From: Bartonella sp. AU18XJBT
Lineage (GTDB): Bacteria > Pseudomonadota > Alphaproteobacteria > Rhizobiales > Rhizobiaceae
Assembly (NCBI RefSeq): GCF_028618595.1
Contig: NZ_JAQITE010000004.1
Span: 60,414-124,413 of the forward strand
DNA: 64,000 nt
Reading direction: 5' to 3'
A model generated the notes under the pieces. That model ran no database searches and was not told where the DNA came from. It saw only the letters and a list, made by a program, of their open reading frames with translations. This document shows positions 11,733 to 24,313 of the stretch, one piece after another. Numbering within the stretch: position 1 is the stretch's first letter; each line of letters begins with the position of its first letter. The position numbers and the translations under genes were made by a program.

Positions 11733-12631
11733 ATGTTAATAAAACAAATGTTCCGATGGGGGTGCTTTCAGTGCCGGCTTTGCCACGTCTTTATCGTCGT
11801 TTTCTTCAGTTTATGTTTGAGTTTGTTTTTGTCAATATTCATATTCCGCGCCATTTCGGCTCTTTTGCTGTTGTATGGTTTTTCTTTGTTACGGCTTTTT
11901 ATGGACTTTCATCAAGTGGTCAGATGGCTGTGATCGTAAACACGATCATATCGGATAGTAGTTTTGTGGTCACTCATGTCGATATAAGCGGTAATAAGCG
12001 TTTGGCAAAGCAGGATATTTTAAAAATTTTAAAACTTGATGTTGCGCCTTCTATATTCACTTTTGATGTTGAAAGAGCACGTTCTCTTTTGGAAAAACAG
12101 GCTTGGGTTCAATCAGCAAATGTTCAGAAAATTTATCCCAATAGAATGCGTATTTCCATCGTGGAACGTGAACCCTATGCCATTTGGCAACATGATAGCA
12201 TAATGGATATTATTGATAATACAGGTCGTGTTATTGTGCCCTTTAAAGGAGAAATTGCTCGGGATTTGCCTTTTGTGGTTGGGCAGGGTGCGCAAAATGC
12301 TGCTAAAGGATTTATTCAAGCGCTGTCAGTCTATCCAGAAATATATGGTCGTATTCGTGCTTTTGTGCGGGTAGGTGATCGACGTTGGGATCTTGTTTTG
12401 GATAATGGAATGCGCGTTATGTTGCCTGAAAATGGTGCCCTTGAAAGGCTTTCCTCTCTTGTTTCCTCTGGTACAATGCAAGATTTTTTATCGCGCGATA
12501 TTCTCAGTGTTGATTTACGTCTTGCTGATCGAATTACTGTTTCTCTATCAGATGAAACGTTGGAGCGTTATCATGCTACTGTAGCAGAAGAAGAACGTAC
12601 TTTGAAGGCACGAAAGGCAGGAAACCCATGA
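11720..12631 (+). CDS. ftsQ: FtsQ divisome protein
   Basis: Bitopic inner-membrane division protein linking the early and late divisome. It has a cytoplasmic N terminus of about 50 residues, one membrane segment (around [17 protein letters not shown]), then a periplasmic POTRA domain ([18 protein letters not shown]) and a FtsQ domain. An upstream in-frame ATG exists at 11699, but GGAGGA lies in the right place for ATG 11720, so I use 11720 (303 residues). The stop overlaps the ftsA start (ATGA at 12628). Confidence 0.95.
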   Translation: MYALNVNKTNVPMGVLSVPALPRLYRRFLQFMFEFVFVNIHIPRHFGSFAVVWFFFVTAFYGLSSSGQMAVIVNTIISDSSFVVTHVDISGNKRLAKQDILKILKLDVAPSIFTFDVERARSLLEKQAWVQSANVQKIYPNRMRISIVEREPYAIWQHDSIMDIIDNTGRVIVPFKGEIARDLPFVVGQGAQNAAKGFIQALSVYPEIYGRIRAFVRVGDRRWDLVLDNGMRVMLPENGALERLSSLVSSGTMQDFLSRDILSVDLRLADRITVSLSDETLERYHATVAEEERTLKARKAGNP

Positions 12632-13929
12632 TGTTGCTTAGATCACATCATCGGGGGGGGCGTAAGACACGTTTTTTAACGGTTCTTGATGTCGGCTCAA
12701 GTAAGATTGTTTGTCTTATTGCTTGTTTGCGTCCTTTGAAGCATGCGCACTATTTACATGGTCGGACACATTCTATGGAGATTCTAGGCTTTGGAGTGCA
12801 GCGTTCACGCGGTATTAAATCCGGTGTTGTCATGGATATGTTTGCAGCAGAACAATCAATAAGATTGGCTGTTGATGCGGCAGAAAAAATGGCGGGTTTG
12901 GTGGTGGATTCAGTGATTGTGAATTTTTCCTCAAGTCGATTACAAAGTACTTTGATTAATGGAAAGGTCCATTTGAATGGTCGTGAAGTCACCAAGCGTG
13001 ATATGCGTATGGCCTTTTCAGATGTTTCGCGTAAAGCTTTTGATGCTGAACGTCATGTTATGCACTCAGTTCCAGTTTCTTATGTATTGGATGGAGATAA
13101 AGGAATTTCTGATCCTATTGGCATGGCAGGGGAAATATTTGGTGTCGACGTGCATGTGGTAACAGCAGAAACAGCTTCTTTGCGTAATTTAGAAACTTGT
13201 ATTAATCGTGCACATTTGAGTGTTGAAGCAATGGTTGCTACTCCCTTTGCAAGTGGTCTTGCTGTCTTGATGAATGATGAGGCGCATTTAGGGGCTGCAT
13301 GTATCGATTTTGGTGGTGGGACAACAACATTTTCAGTGTTTTTTGAGGGAAAATTTATTCATGCAGATGCTCTTGCTGTTGGGGGGCATCATGTCACTCT
13401 TGATGTTGCGCGCGGATTTTCTATGTCTTTAATAGAGGCGGAACGTTTAAAAGTTGTTTATGGTTCAGCACTTTTAACAAGTGCTGATGAGCGACAAATG
13501 ATTAATGTAGCAGAAATTGGGAGTGAACAGCGTGAAACTCAATATCCTCGCGCGGTTCTTGGGCGTATCATTCGTGCGCGTGTTGAAGAAATTTTAGAAA
13601 TGGTTCGTGATTGTTTAAATCGTTCTGGTTTTGGTCACATCATTGGTAAACGTGTTATTTTGACTGGGGGAGCAAGCCAGTTAACAGGATTGCCAGAAAT
13701 GGCACGTACTATATTAGGAAGAAATGTTCGTATCGGGCGGCCTTTAGGTATTTCGAGGCTTCCTTCTCTTGCAAAAGGGGCGGCGTTTACATCTGCTGTT
13801 GGGTTGTTAATTTATCCGCAATTGGTGGGTTTTGAAGAAAAAACAATGCAGGTGGCAGGAAATCATTTATCGATGGGCACGCGTGGGTATTTTCAGCGTG
13901 TTGGTCAGTGGTTGCGTGAGAGTTTTTAG
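12628..13929 (+). CDS. ftsA: FtsA, actin-like Z-ring anchor
   Basis: Actin-fold ATPase that tethers FtsZ to the membrane. It has 433 residues. The phosphate-1 loop (FLTVLDVGSSKIVCLIA) and phosphate-2 loop (ACIDFGGGTTTFSVF) of the actin/Hsp70 fold are clear, and a basic C-terminal stretch ending QRVGQWLRESF resembles the amphipathic membrane-binding helix. The start is inside the ftsQ stop. Confidence 0.97.
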   Translation: MMLLRSHHRGGRKTRFLTVLDVGSSKIVCLIACLRPLKHAHYLHGRTHSMEILGFGVQRSRGIKSGVVMDMFAAEQSIRLAVDAAEKMAGLVVDSVIVNFSSSRLQSTLINGKVHLNGREVTKRDMRMAFSDVSRKAFDAERHVMHSVPVSYVLDGDKGISDPIGMAGEIFGVDVHVVTAETASLRNLETCINRAHLSVEAMVATPFASGLAVLMNDEAHLGAACIDFGGGTTTFSVFFEGKFIHADALAVGGHHVTLDVARGFSMSLIEAERLKVVYGSALLTSADERQMINVAEIGSEQRETQYPRAVLGRIIRARVEEILEMVRDCLNRSGFGHIIGKRVILTGGASQLTGLPEMARTILGRNVRIGRPLGISRLPSLAKGAAFTSAVGLLIYPQLVGFEEKTMQVAGNHLSMGTRGYFQRVGQWLRESF

Positions 13930-13992
13930 TTAAGTCTAGTTGGATAAATTTCATCGCTTTGGCTTGCGGTGTCTTATGAGAAGGAAAAGAAA

Positions 13993-15765
13993 ATGACGAT
14001 TAATCTGCATCGGCCAGATATCGCGGAATTGAAGCCACGCATTACCGTTTTTGGTGTTGGAGGTGGTGGCGGGAATGCCGTGAATAATATGATAAATGCT
14101 GGTCTTCAGGGAGTTGATTTTGTTGTTGCAAATACGGATGCACAGGCTTTGGCTATGTCAAAGGCTGAACGTGTTATCCAACTTGGGGCAGCTGTGACAG
14201 AGGGTTTGGGTGCTGGTGCTTTACCGGAAGTTGGACAAGCGGCGGCAGAGGAATGTATTGATGAAATTATTGATCATCTTGCAGACTCTCATATGGTTTT
14301 CATTACTGCTGGTATGGGGGGAGGAACTGGAACAGGGGCTGCTCCTGTTGTTGCTCGCGCAGCGCGTGAAAAAGGTATTTTGACTGTTGGTGTTGTGACC
14401 AAGCCTTTTCAGTTTGAAGGTGCACGTCGTATGAAAACGGCAGAGGCTGGTATTGAAGAATTACAAAAGTCTGTCGATACATTGATTGTTATTCCCAATC
14501 AAAATCTTTTCCGTATTGCAAATGATAAGACAACGTTTGCTGATGCTTTTGCTATGGCTGACCAAGTGCTTTATTCTGGTGTTGCTTCCATTACGGATTT
14601 GATGATTAAAGAGGGTTTGATTAACCTTGATTTTGCTGATGTTCGTTCTGTTATGCACGAAATGGGTCGAGCTATGATGGGAACGGGTGAGGCATCTGGT
14701 GATGGGCGTGCTTTGGCTGCGGCTGAAGCTGCTATTGCAAACCCATTGTTGGATGATACCTCTATGCGTGGGGCGCGTGGTTTACTGATTTCTATTACGG
14801 GTGGTCGTGATATGACTCTCTTTGAGGTTGATGAAGCTGCTAATCGTATTCGTGAAGAAGTGGATGCTGATGCGAATGTGATCTTTGGTGCTATTGATGA
14901 TGAGTCATTGGAAGGCGTTATTCGTGTTTCTGTGGTTGCCACCGGTATTGATCGTGAAGTTAGTGATGTGGTGCAGTCCTCTCATCCTCAGATTCAAAGG
15001 CCTGCTTCTCCAATACGTAAGAGCGATCCTGGAACGTCACACAGTTCTTTTCATGTTCAGTCATCGCCCCTGCGTTCTGAGTCAATGGTAGAAGTGATCG
15101 AATCACTTGAAATAGAGAAGGGCAAATCAACCGGAGAACAGTTCCGTCCCAAAAGTCAAATTTTTGCACATCCTGCAGAAGCAATGACGACACGAAGTGC
15201 AACGAATGCTGTTGCGTATGGTTCAAATGCTGTTCAGGAACAGAGATCAAATGTGCCCCGTATGCAAGTAAGCCGCGGTTTTCAACAGGCTATGACGGCT
15301 TCCGTGAGTATGGAAGCAACAGCGCATGTTCTTGATGAGATGACAGGGGTTGTGAAGCAAAAAGAAAAGCCAGTGCAACCAAAACAAATGCAACAGATGC
15401 AAGCGCGGGCTCCAATGCGTATGCCTGAGTTAAAGGATTTTCCTCCTGTTGCTCATGGGCAAAGTCACAGAACATCTGTGACTGATCAAGGTCCTCGTAA
15501 TCTTTGGCAGCGTTTGAAACAGAGTTTGACGCATCGTGAAGAAGCAGAGCCAGAAGCGAGGTTGGAGCCTGCTGTTAGATCGTCTCAGCAGCAAGAGTCT
15601 CATGTCTACAATAAAAATTCTCAAGCGCTTTCTCAAGATGCTTCTGTTTATGTTCCACGTCGTTCTGGTGAGCTGCACCCTCAGGTACCACAAGATCAGC
15701 GTACTTTTATAAGTGAAGAAGATCAGTTGGAAATACCAGCGTTTTTACGTCGTCAGGCAAATTAA
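13993..15765 (+). CDS. ftsZ: FtsZ, tubulin-like GTPase with a long C-terminal linker
   Basis: Forms the Z ring. The tubulin signature GGGTGTG is at residues 109-115. An upstream in-frame ATG occurs at 13969, but AGAAGGA sits just before ATG 13993, which begins [16 protein letters not shown]. The protein is 590 residues, much longer than the roughly 380 of Escherichia coli FtsZ. The GTPase core ends near residue 320, a Gln/Ser-rich linker of about 250 residues follows, and the conserved tail [12 protein letters not shown] at the very end would bind FtsA and other partners. The gene is 63 bases after ftsA and is followed by a terminator. Confidence 0.98.
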   Translation: MTINLHRPDIAELKPRITVFGVGGGGGNAVNNMINAGLQGVDFVVANTDAQALAMSKAERVIQLGAAVTEGLGAGALPEVGQAAAEECIDEIIDHLADSHMVFITAGMGGGTGTGAAPVVARAAREKGILTVGVVTKPFQFEGARRMKTAEAGIEELQKSVDTLIVIPNQNLFRIANDKTTFADAFAMADQVLYSGVASITDLMIKEGLINLDFADVRSVMHEMGRAMMGTGEASGDGRALAAAEAAIANPLLDDTSMRGARGLLISITGGRDMTLFEVDEAANRIREEVDADANVIFGAIDDESLEGVIRVSVVATGIDREVSDVVQSSHPQIQRPASPIRKSDPGTSHSSFHVQSSPLRSESMVEVIESLEIEKGKSTGEQFRPKSQIFAHPAEAMTTRSATNAVAYGSNAVQEQRSNVPRMQVSRGFQQAMTASVSMEATAHVLDEMTGVVKQKEKPVQPKQMQQMQARAPMRMPELKDFPPVAHGQSHRTSVTDQGPRNLWQRLKQSLTHREEAEPEARLEPAVRSSQQQESHVYNKNSQALSQDASVYVPRRSGELHPQVPQDQRTFISEEDQLEIPAFLRRQAN

Positions 15766-15874
15766 TTGATGAAAAACGAGGCAAAGTAAGCAATTTTATT
15801 ACCTCTTTGATGCTCAGTCAAAAATTATGCAGTAAAATATATTGCTGTTTTTGGGATAAAATACTTTGTTTTTA

Positions 15875-15906
15875 AAAAACCGCTTATAATAAGCGGTTTT
15901 TTTTAT
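15875..15906 (+). terminator. Rho-independent terminator after ftsZ
   Basis: A perfect stem, AACCGCTTA pairing with TAAGCGGTT around a three-base loop, is extended by flanking A and T runs and ends in a T run. It lies about 110 bases after the ftsZ stop and marks the end of the dcw transcript. Confidence 0.9.
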
Positions 15907-15978
15907 TATTTACTATGAATATTTTTTATAGTTTTATAAATTTTGTTAAAAGATGTAAACGCAATGCAATAAAATAAT

Positions 15979-16863
15979 ATGATGAATTTGATGCCAAAAT
16001 ATCAGTCTACTCTTAAAAAAGCAGTAACATTTAAGGGGATTGGCGTTCACAGTGGCTGTTTGTCAGTGGTAAAGGTTTGTCCAGCGGATGTTGGCTGTGG
16101 TATTGTTTTTAAGCGTTGTGGATTAGGCGGAACAGAGAAAATATTTCAAGCCCATGCATCGCAAACAGGAGAAACTGAATTATCAACGGTACTTGGAGAT
16201 GGAGATGTAAGGGTTGAAACAATTGAACATTTGATGGCAGCAATTGCTGCTTATAATTTGGATAATCTTGTTATTGAAGTGTCACATAATGAGATTCCTA
16301 TTTTGGATGGTTCAGCGTGGCTATATTGCCAAGCTTTTGAGGATGTTGGCATTGTACAGCAAAATGCGTTGCGTTCTTATTTCATTATAAAAAAGCCATT
16401 GCGGGTTGAAGGAGCTCATGGTTTTGCAGAGCTTTTGCCATTCGATGGACGTCGTTTTGATATAACGATCTCTTTTCCTTCTTCTGCTATTGGTAAGCAA
16501 CATTTCAGTTTTGATCTTACCACACGAGGGTTTAGAGATGATTTGTCACGTGCGCGCACTTTTGGTTTTATCAAAGACGTGGAAAAATTAAGGCTTTCTG
16601 GAAAGGCGAGAGGCGCTTCTTTGGAAAATTCCCTTGTTATCGACCTTAATGATAAAATTTTAAATCCCGATGGTCCTTATTGGGAGAATGAATGTGTTCG
16701 GCATAAGATGCTTGATGCGATTGGTGATACTGCTTTGCTTGGGGCGCCTTTTATTGGATTATTTCGTTCTTATTGTAGTGGACATAGAATTAATGCGCAA
16801 TTGGTGAAAGCTGTTTTGGCAGACGAATCATATTACGAAAAAAACTTTTTAGAGGAAGAGTAA
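15979..16863 (+). CDS. lpxC: UDP-3-O-acyl-N-acetylglucosamine deacetylase
   Basis: Zinc deacetylase for the committed step of lipid A synthesis. It has 294 residues. Metal and catalytic motifs are visible: TIEHLMAAI, HKMLDAIGD and SGHRINAQL, plus the loop HNEIPILDGSA. Several ATG codons cluster at the start (15979, 15982, 15991) with no clear ribosome site, so the exact N terminus is uncertain. It stands alone after the ftsZ terminator, a common place for lpxC next to dcw genes. Confidence 0.96.
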   Translation: MMNLMPKYQSTLKKAVTFKGIGVHSGCLSVVKVCPADVGCGIVFKRCGLGGTEKIFQAHASQTGETELSTVLGDGDVRVETIEHLMAAIAAYNLDNLVIEVSHNEIPILDGSAWLYCQAFEDVGIVQQNALRSYFIIKKPLRVEGAHGFAELLPFDGRRFDITISFPSSAIGKQHFSFDLTTRGFRDDLSRARTFGFIKDVEKLRLSGKARGASLENSLVIDLNDKILNPDGPYWENECVRHKMLDAIGDTALLGAPFIGLFRSYCSGHRINAQLVKAVLADESYYEKNFLEEE

Positions 16864-17021
16864 AAAAATTGACAAGATTTTTTTATCGTTTATTTGATTT
16901 TTAAGGGGATGATTGACCTAAACTGCTAAATTGGTTATGTGGATTTTAAAGTGATATGGTATAAAAGCTTTGATAAATTGTTTTTGCTACAAGGTGATAT
17001 TCTGTGGAGGCCGGAAAAACT

Positions 17022-17915
17022 ATGAAAAAATCTCATGTGTGCATTGGAAATATGACATATAGAAAATCTAACATTGTACGCAAGATATTGGGGGTGGTGC
17101 TTTTGGGAAGCACCTGTATGTTGGCGGGATGCCTCTTTAAAGAGAAAAATACCCTTGATCCATCTGCTTATATTTTAAAAATAGAGCCACCAGATGTTTT
17201 ATATAATCAGGCGCTTGCTAGCCTTGAGAGTGGGAAGCTTGGGGATGCATCGAAGAAGTTTCTGAAGATTGAAAAGCAGTATGCTTATACTGACTGGGGG
17301 CGTAAGTCTTTGGTCATGGGTGCTTTTACTAATTATCGACTTGGAAAGTATGATGATTCAATTAGTATGGCTCAACGCTATATTACTCTTTACCCAGGGT
17401 CTACTGACTCGGCTTATGCGTATTATATTATTGGTCTTTCTTCTTTCCGTCGGATTCCTGATGTTACGCGTGATCAACGTGATACGAAACGTGCTATTGC
17501 TGCTATGCAGCTCCTTATAGAGCGTTATCCTAATTCTGAATATGTTAAGGATGCTAAGGATAAGATACGTTTTGGGCGCGAACAGCTGGCTGGCAAAGAA
17601 ATGCAGATTGGCCGTTATTATGAAGAGGGGCGGCGCTACCTTGCGGCAAGCAGACGGTTTCGTACCGTGGTTGAAGAGTATTCTGATACAAATCAAATTG
17701 AGGAAGCACTTTTCCGCTTGACTGAGGTTAATCTTGCTCTCGGCTTAACGGCGGAAGCACAGACGGCAGCAGCTATTTTAGGACGTAATTATCCCAAAAG
17801 TGAGTGGTATAAATTTTCTTATAATCTCTTGCAGAAGAATAAAATATCGCCACGCGAGCATAAATCTTCTTGGATCTCAAATGCTTTAGGTGGTGATAAG
17901 AAGAGGGTACGTTGA
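17022..17915 (+). CDS. bamD: Outer-membrane assembly lipoprotein BamD
   Basis: TPR-type lipoprotein of the BAM complex (ComL/YfiO family) that helps insert outer-membrane beta-barrels. The N-terminal signal ends in the lipobox LAGC with lipid-modified Cys37, and tandem TPR-like helices follow (YNQALASLESGKLGDASKKF and later repeats). The frame opens at GTG 17004, but GTGGAGG there is better read as the ribosome site for ATG 17022 (297 residues). It lies 6 bases before recN. Confidence 0.95.
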   Translation: MKKSHVCIGNMTYRKSNIVRKILGVVLLGSTCMLAGCLFKEKNTLDPSAYILKIEPPDVLYNQALASLESGKLGDASKKFLKIEKQYAYTDWGRKSLVMGAFTNYRLGKYDDSISMAQRYITLYPGSTDSAYAYYIIGLSSFRRIPDVTRDQRDTKRAIAAMQLLIERYPNSEYVKDAKDKIRFGREQLAGKEMQIGRYYEEGRRYLAASRRFRTVVEEYSDTNQIEEALFRLTEVNLALGLTAEAQTAAAILGRNYPKSEWYKFSYNLLQKNKISPREHKSSWISNALGGDKKRVR

Positions 17916-17921
17916 TTTTCT

Positions 17922-19583
17922 ATGCTAGTACAGCTTTCGATTCATAATATTGTTTTGATCGAAACGCTCGATATTCATTTTACGGCGGGGTTGACGGTTT
18001 TAACTGGAGAAACAGGTGCGGGGAAGTCTATTCTCCTTGATGCTTTATCACTTGCTCTAGGGGGGCGGGGTGATGCTTCGCTTGTGCGTCATGGTGCGGA
18101 CCGTGGGCAGGTCACAGCTGTTTTTGATGTGTCTGTTTCACATCCTGCACGTCAACTTATTCGTGAGAATGGTCTTGATGATGAGGGTGATATTATTTTA
18201 CGACGTGTGCAATCAAGCGATGGACGTAGCCGTGTTTTTATCAATGATCAGGTGTCTAGTGTTGCATTGATGCGGAGTGTTGGCCGTTTGCTGGTTGAAA
18301 TCCATGGACAACATGATGATCGTGCGCTTGTTGATGTTGCTACACATCGCCAGTTATTAGATGCCTTTGGTGGTCTTGAGGATGAAGTGGGAAATTTGCG
18401 TCAGTGTTATCACACATGGCGTGAATTTGAAGAACGGTTGCAACGGCAGCGTCTTAAAGTAGAGAGCGCCGTACGTGAGGTTGATTATCTTCGTGCGTGT
18501 GTAGAAGAGCTTGAAAAGCTTGATTTTAAAGTTGGTGAAGAGGATGCTCTTTCTCTTCGCCGTGCCGATATGCTTAAATTAGAAAAAATAGCGACGGATA
18601 TTAAAGAAGCGGATAATCTTTTAACGGGTCAAAAATCACCAATCCCAGTGCTTTCTAATTTGGTGAGGCGTTTGGAGCGAAAAATTCCTGAGGCACAAGA
18701 GCTTATTGCACCAGTGGTGAAATCTATTGATGAGGCATTGCATGCACTTGCAACAGCACAAGAAGGTATTGAGACGGCAATACGAGCATTAGATTTTGAA
18801 CCTGATGAATTGGAAAGGATAGAAGAGCGTCTTTTTTCTCTTCGGGGTTTTGCTCGTAAATATCAAGTTTCTGCGGATGAATTGGTACAGTTACGTGATA
18901 AAATGGATGCTGAACTCGCTGCTTTTGAAGAGGCTCAGACTGTATTGACACGTTTTGAAGATGAGGCAAGACAAGCACAAAAAGAGTATGATACATTAGC
19001 GCAAGCGTTGTCAATAAAACGTCAAGAGGTGGCAAAGAACTTGTCTGAAAGCGTGATGACTGAGTTACCAGCACTGAAATTAGAGAGGGCTGAATTTATT
19101 GTTGAAATGCAAAGTGATATAGAAAAGCGGAGTGCAGAGGGATGTGATCGTATTGAATATTGGGTGCGAACAAATCCTGGAACACGTGCTGGACCAATGC
19201 TTAGTGTGGCTTCTGGCGGTGAATTGTCACGTTTTTTGTTGGCATTAAAAGTTGTTTTGTCTGATCGAGGATCAGCACCGACGTTGATCTTTGATGAAAT
19301 TGATACAGGCGTTGGGGGTGCTGTTGCAGCGGCTATTGGGCAACGGTTGAAACGCTTATCAGAACATGTTCAGGTTTTCGCTATTACGCATGCTCCACAG
19401 GTCGCATCGAAAGCGCGTGGTCATTTTCTTATTTCAAAAATTGAAAGTCATGATAAAGGACGCTTTGTTACGGCTATTCATAAAATGGAAGAGCATGAGC
19501 GTGCAGAAGAAATTGCTCGTATGTTGGCAGGAGAACAGATTACTGAAGAAGCGCGTGCAGCGGCTCAAAAGCTTTTAGCATAA
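17922..19583 (+). CDS. recN: DNA repair protein RecN
   Basis: SMC-like ATPase used in double-strand break repair. It has 553 residues. The Walker A motif GETGAGKS is at 29-36, a central coiled-coil region rich in Glu and Lys covers about residues 150-370, and the ABC signature LSVASGGELSRF with Walker B (LIFDEIDTGVGG) is in the C-terminal third. It starts 6 bases after bamD, so the two are probably cotranscribed. No LexA box was identified by eye. Confidence 0.97.
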   Translation: MLVQLSIHNIVLIETLDIHFTAGLTVLTGETGAGKSILLDALSLALGGRGDASLVRHGADRGQVTAVFDVSVSHPARQLIRENGLDDEGDIILRRVQSSDGRSRVFINDQVSSVALMRSVGRLLVEIHGQHDDRALVDVATHRQLLDAFGGLEDEVGNLRQCYHTWREFEERLQRQRLKVESAVREVDYLRACVEELEKLDFKVGEEDALSLRRADMLKLEKIATDIKEADNLLTGQKSPIPVLSNLVRRLERKIPEAQELIAPVVKSIDEALHALATAQEGIETAIRALDFEPDELERIEERLFSLRGFARKYQVSADELVQLRDKMDAELAAFEEAQTVLTRFEDEARQAQKEYDTLAQALSIKRQEVAKNLSESVMTELPALKLERAEFIVEMQSDIEKRSAEGCDRIEYWVRTNPGTRAGPMLSVASGGELSRFLLALKVVLSDRGSAPTLIFDEIDTGVGGAVAAAIGQRLKRLSEHVQVFAITHAPQVASKARGHFLISKIESHDKGRFVTAIHKMEEHERAEEIARMLAGEQITEEARAAAQKLLA

Positions 19584-19678
19584 AGGTAATTCGTCAACGA
19601 TAAAAATACTGGAAAGCTTGTATTTATTGAGATTCACTTTATGAGGAGACGTGGAGATCCTTAGGGCAGTGCTTGTAA

Positions 19679-21853
<2,175 letters not shown>

Positions 21854-22459
21854 AGGGCGTTTTCTAGGAGATGCGTATACTGTTTGTATGATTATCTCTC
21901 TTACATTTTTGGGGGTGGAATCAAAAAGGGGGATATTAGGGGCTGTTTTTTTTGCAAAAATAGAGCGCTATATACTTTTATATTTATTAATTTATTGGAA
22001 AAACTTTGAAATTAAATATTAAACTTAAACTACTATGATGAAGAATATACAAGGTTATTATTAGTAAAAGATATACGTTATCACTGTGAAGCAAGGTAAA
22101 AATTATAAATAAATATGCAAAATTTTTGAATCTATACGGCGTAATAAGCTGGTTATAATAGGTGCTTTAGAAATGCGACGCGGAGGATTACAAAATATAA
22201 TGAAAATTTCTATATAGTGGAATAAGGTTATAACTCATGTGAAGATGGGGTGGAGGATAGTTGATAAGCGTTATCTTTTACAAGTGTATCCCGTCCTGTT
22301 TCAGTTTGGGAAGAGCTTTTGTTGTATCGGTAAAAAACTTGAAGTATTTTATAGAAGCATTTTTTGTGTTTGTTGATGGTAAATACACATTTCTCTCTTT
22401 AAAAGAGAAGGGTGTGGTGTTTTTGTAAGAAGCGTTGGAAGATATTTGTGTTTCTTCAT
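21854..22459. other. 606-base intergenic region without recognised gene
   Basis: Convergent region between ligA and the aminopeptidase gene. It is AT-rich and has a short inverted repeat TCTCTTT/AAAGAGA near 22391-22408. Short open frames exist but have neither ribosome sites nor protein-like composition. No gene, RNA or mobile element is recognised. Confidence 0.6.
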
Positions 22460-24286
22460 TTAAAGGGGCATTGTTGCCTCTTTTGCCCATTTTTTATCTT
22501 CTTCATTTAAGTAAGGTGCATTCATCTGATAAACGCGCGCATGGTAATCATTGAGCCATTGTCGTTCTTCTTGTGTCAAAAGCTCTGGAAGAATGAGTTT
22601 TTGATCAATAGGGCAAAGTGTAAGCGTTTCAAACGAAAGCATTTCTATATCTCCGCCATCAATTTTTTGTGCTGGCTTTACCATTATCAAATTTTCAAGA
22701 CGGATACCAAAAGCACCTTCGCGATAATATCCTGGTTCGTTTGAAAGAATCATACCGGAGATGAGTTCTTGGCATCCTTTGCGAGAAATATTTTGTGGCC
22801 CTTCATGAACAGAAAGATAAGACCCAACACCATGACCGGTACCATGAGCATAATCAAAACCAGCTTTCCATAAGGCGATGCGTGCTAGACTATCAATGTC
22901 TTGTCCACGTGTGCCTTTTGGAAATTGTGCGGTTGAAAGAGCAATCATGCCTTTGAGAACAAGAGTAAAACAGCGCTTTTCTTCCTCTCCAATATTTCCA
23001 ATTGCTATTGTACGTGTCACATCTGTGGTGCCATCACGATATTGTCCACCTGAATCAACAAGATAAAGTTCACCAGCATTGAGTTGTTTACTTGTTTGTG
23101 TCGTTACACGATAATGAATAATGGCACCATTTGCACCTGCTGCCGAAATTGTATCAAAAGAAAGATCTTTAAGTTCTTCTCCCATTTTTTTTGCTGTGTT
23201 TATGCGAAATTCTTCTAATTTTTGAGCAGCAGAAATTTCACTTATTGACCCTGGTATTTGTTTATCTAACCAAGAAAAAAAACGGGTTAAGGCAACACCA
23301 TCGCGTAGATGTGCTTTGCGTGCGCCATTGAGTTCTGTGTCATTTTTAATGGCACGTGGTAGAGCAGCAGGATCGGTAAGTGTGATGAAAGAGCTATTGT
23401 TTTCTTCAATAACAGTTCGTAATTTTTCGCATGTTAGCTGTGGATCTAAGGCAAACACTGTCCCTTTTTGAACATACTCTTTGATCTTTGGAATAAGCTG
23501 TTCTGGTTCATATAATTTTGCATAACGTTCCAGATATTGTTTCTGTTCTACACTAAGTTTTTTGCTACTAATGAATAAGGCTGGTGTTTCGTTAAGTGGA
23601 ATGAGAGCAAAACACAAGATAAAAGGTGTATTGGAAACATCACTGCCCCGTATATTGAATATCCATGCAATAGAGGAGGGATCTGTAAAAATAAAGGCAT
23701 TTGCATGAGTTTTCTGTATATCTTTGTAAATCAAAGCGAGTTTTTCATCTGTATCGCACCCAGCATATTTGAGAGGGTGAATTGATAAGGCAGACTGTGG
23801 AAATGGTGGCTGATCATGCCAGAGCTGATCAATGGGATTATGTTGAACGGCTACAAGTTTTCCACCGGATTCTATCTCTAAAGATTTTTTCAACGTTGCT
23901 GTAGCGGCAATCGTGTGGAGCCATGGATCAAAGCCAATAGAAAGTTTTTGACCATTTTTTTCAAGCCATTGTGAGGGAGGGCAAGTTATGAGATCTTCAT
24001 AATCAAAAATATCAGGATCAGTTTGTTGGCGAACTTGGAGCTTATATCGCCCATCTGTAAATATAATGGCTTTGTTTTTTAAAATCAGTGCAATCCCAGC
24101 TGATCCAGTAAAGCCGGTTAGCCAGCTAAGGCGTTGAGCATGAGGAGGGACATACTCTCCTTGGTGTTCATCGCACCGCGGAACAAGAAAACCATCGAGT
24201 CCAAGACGATCTAGTTCTTTACGAAGAGAGGCAATGCGCTTTAGAGCATAAGCAGGATTTGTTGTCGCCTCAAAAGATTGATACAT
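22460..24286 (-). CDS. pepP: Xaa-Pro aminopeptidase (M24B, long eukaryote-like form)
   Basis: Dinuclear-metal aminopeptidase that removes an N-terminal residue before proline. It has 608 residues and the three-domain long form: two creatinase-like N domains, then the pita-bread domain. Metal ligands lie in VDSGGQYRDGTTDVTRT, in GTGHGVGSYLSVHEGP and in SNEPGYYREGAFGIRLENL. AAGGACG precedes the ATG. It is 27 bases downstream of prmA. The symbol follows the family; the long form is not orthologous to short E. coli PepP. Confidence 0.93.
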   Translation of the reverse strand: MYQSFEATTNPAYALKRIASLRKELDRLGLDGFLVPRCDEHQGEYVPPHAQRLSWLTGFTGSAGIALILKNKAIIFTDGRYKLQVRQQTDPDIFDYEDLITCPPSQWLEKNGQKLSIGFDPWLHTIAATATLKKSLEIESGGKLVAVQHNPIDQLWHDQPPFPQSALSIHPLKYAGCDTDEKLALIYKDIQKTHANAFIFTDPSSIAWIFNIRGSDVSNTPFILCFALIPLNETPALFISSKKLSVEQKQYLERYAKLYEPEQLIPKIKEYVQKGTVFALDPQLTCEKLRTVIEENNSSFITLTDPAALPRAIKNDTELNGARKAHLRDGVALTRFFSWLDKQIPGSISEISAAQKLEEFRINTAKKMGEELKDLSFDTISAAGANGAIIHYRVTTQTSKQLNAGELYLVDSGGQYRDGTTDVTRTIAIGNIGEEEKRCFTLVLKGMIALSTAQFPKGTRGQDIDSLARIALWKAGFDYAHGTGHGVGSYLSVHEGPQNISRKGCQELISGMILSNEPGYYREGAFGIRLENLIMVKPAQKIDGGDIEMLSFETLTLCPIDQKLILPELLTQEERQWLNDYHARVYQMNAPYLNEEDKKWAKEATMPL

Positions 24287-24313
24287 AACGACGTCCTTTT
24301 ATTTTATTTTATT

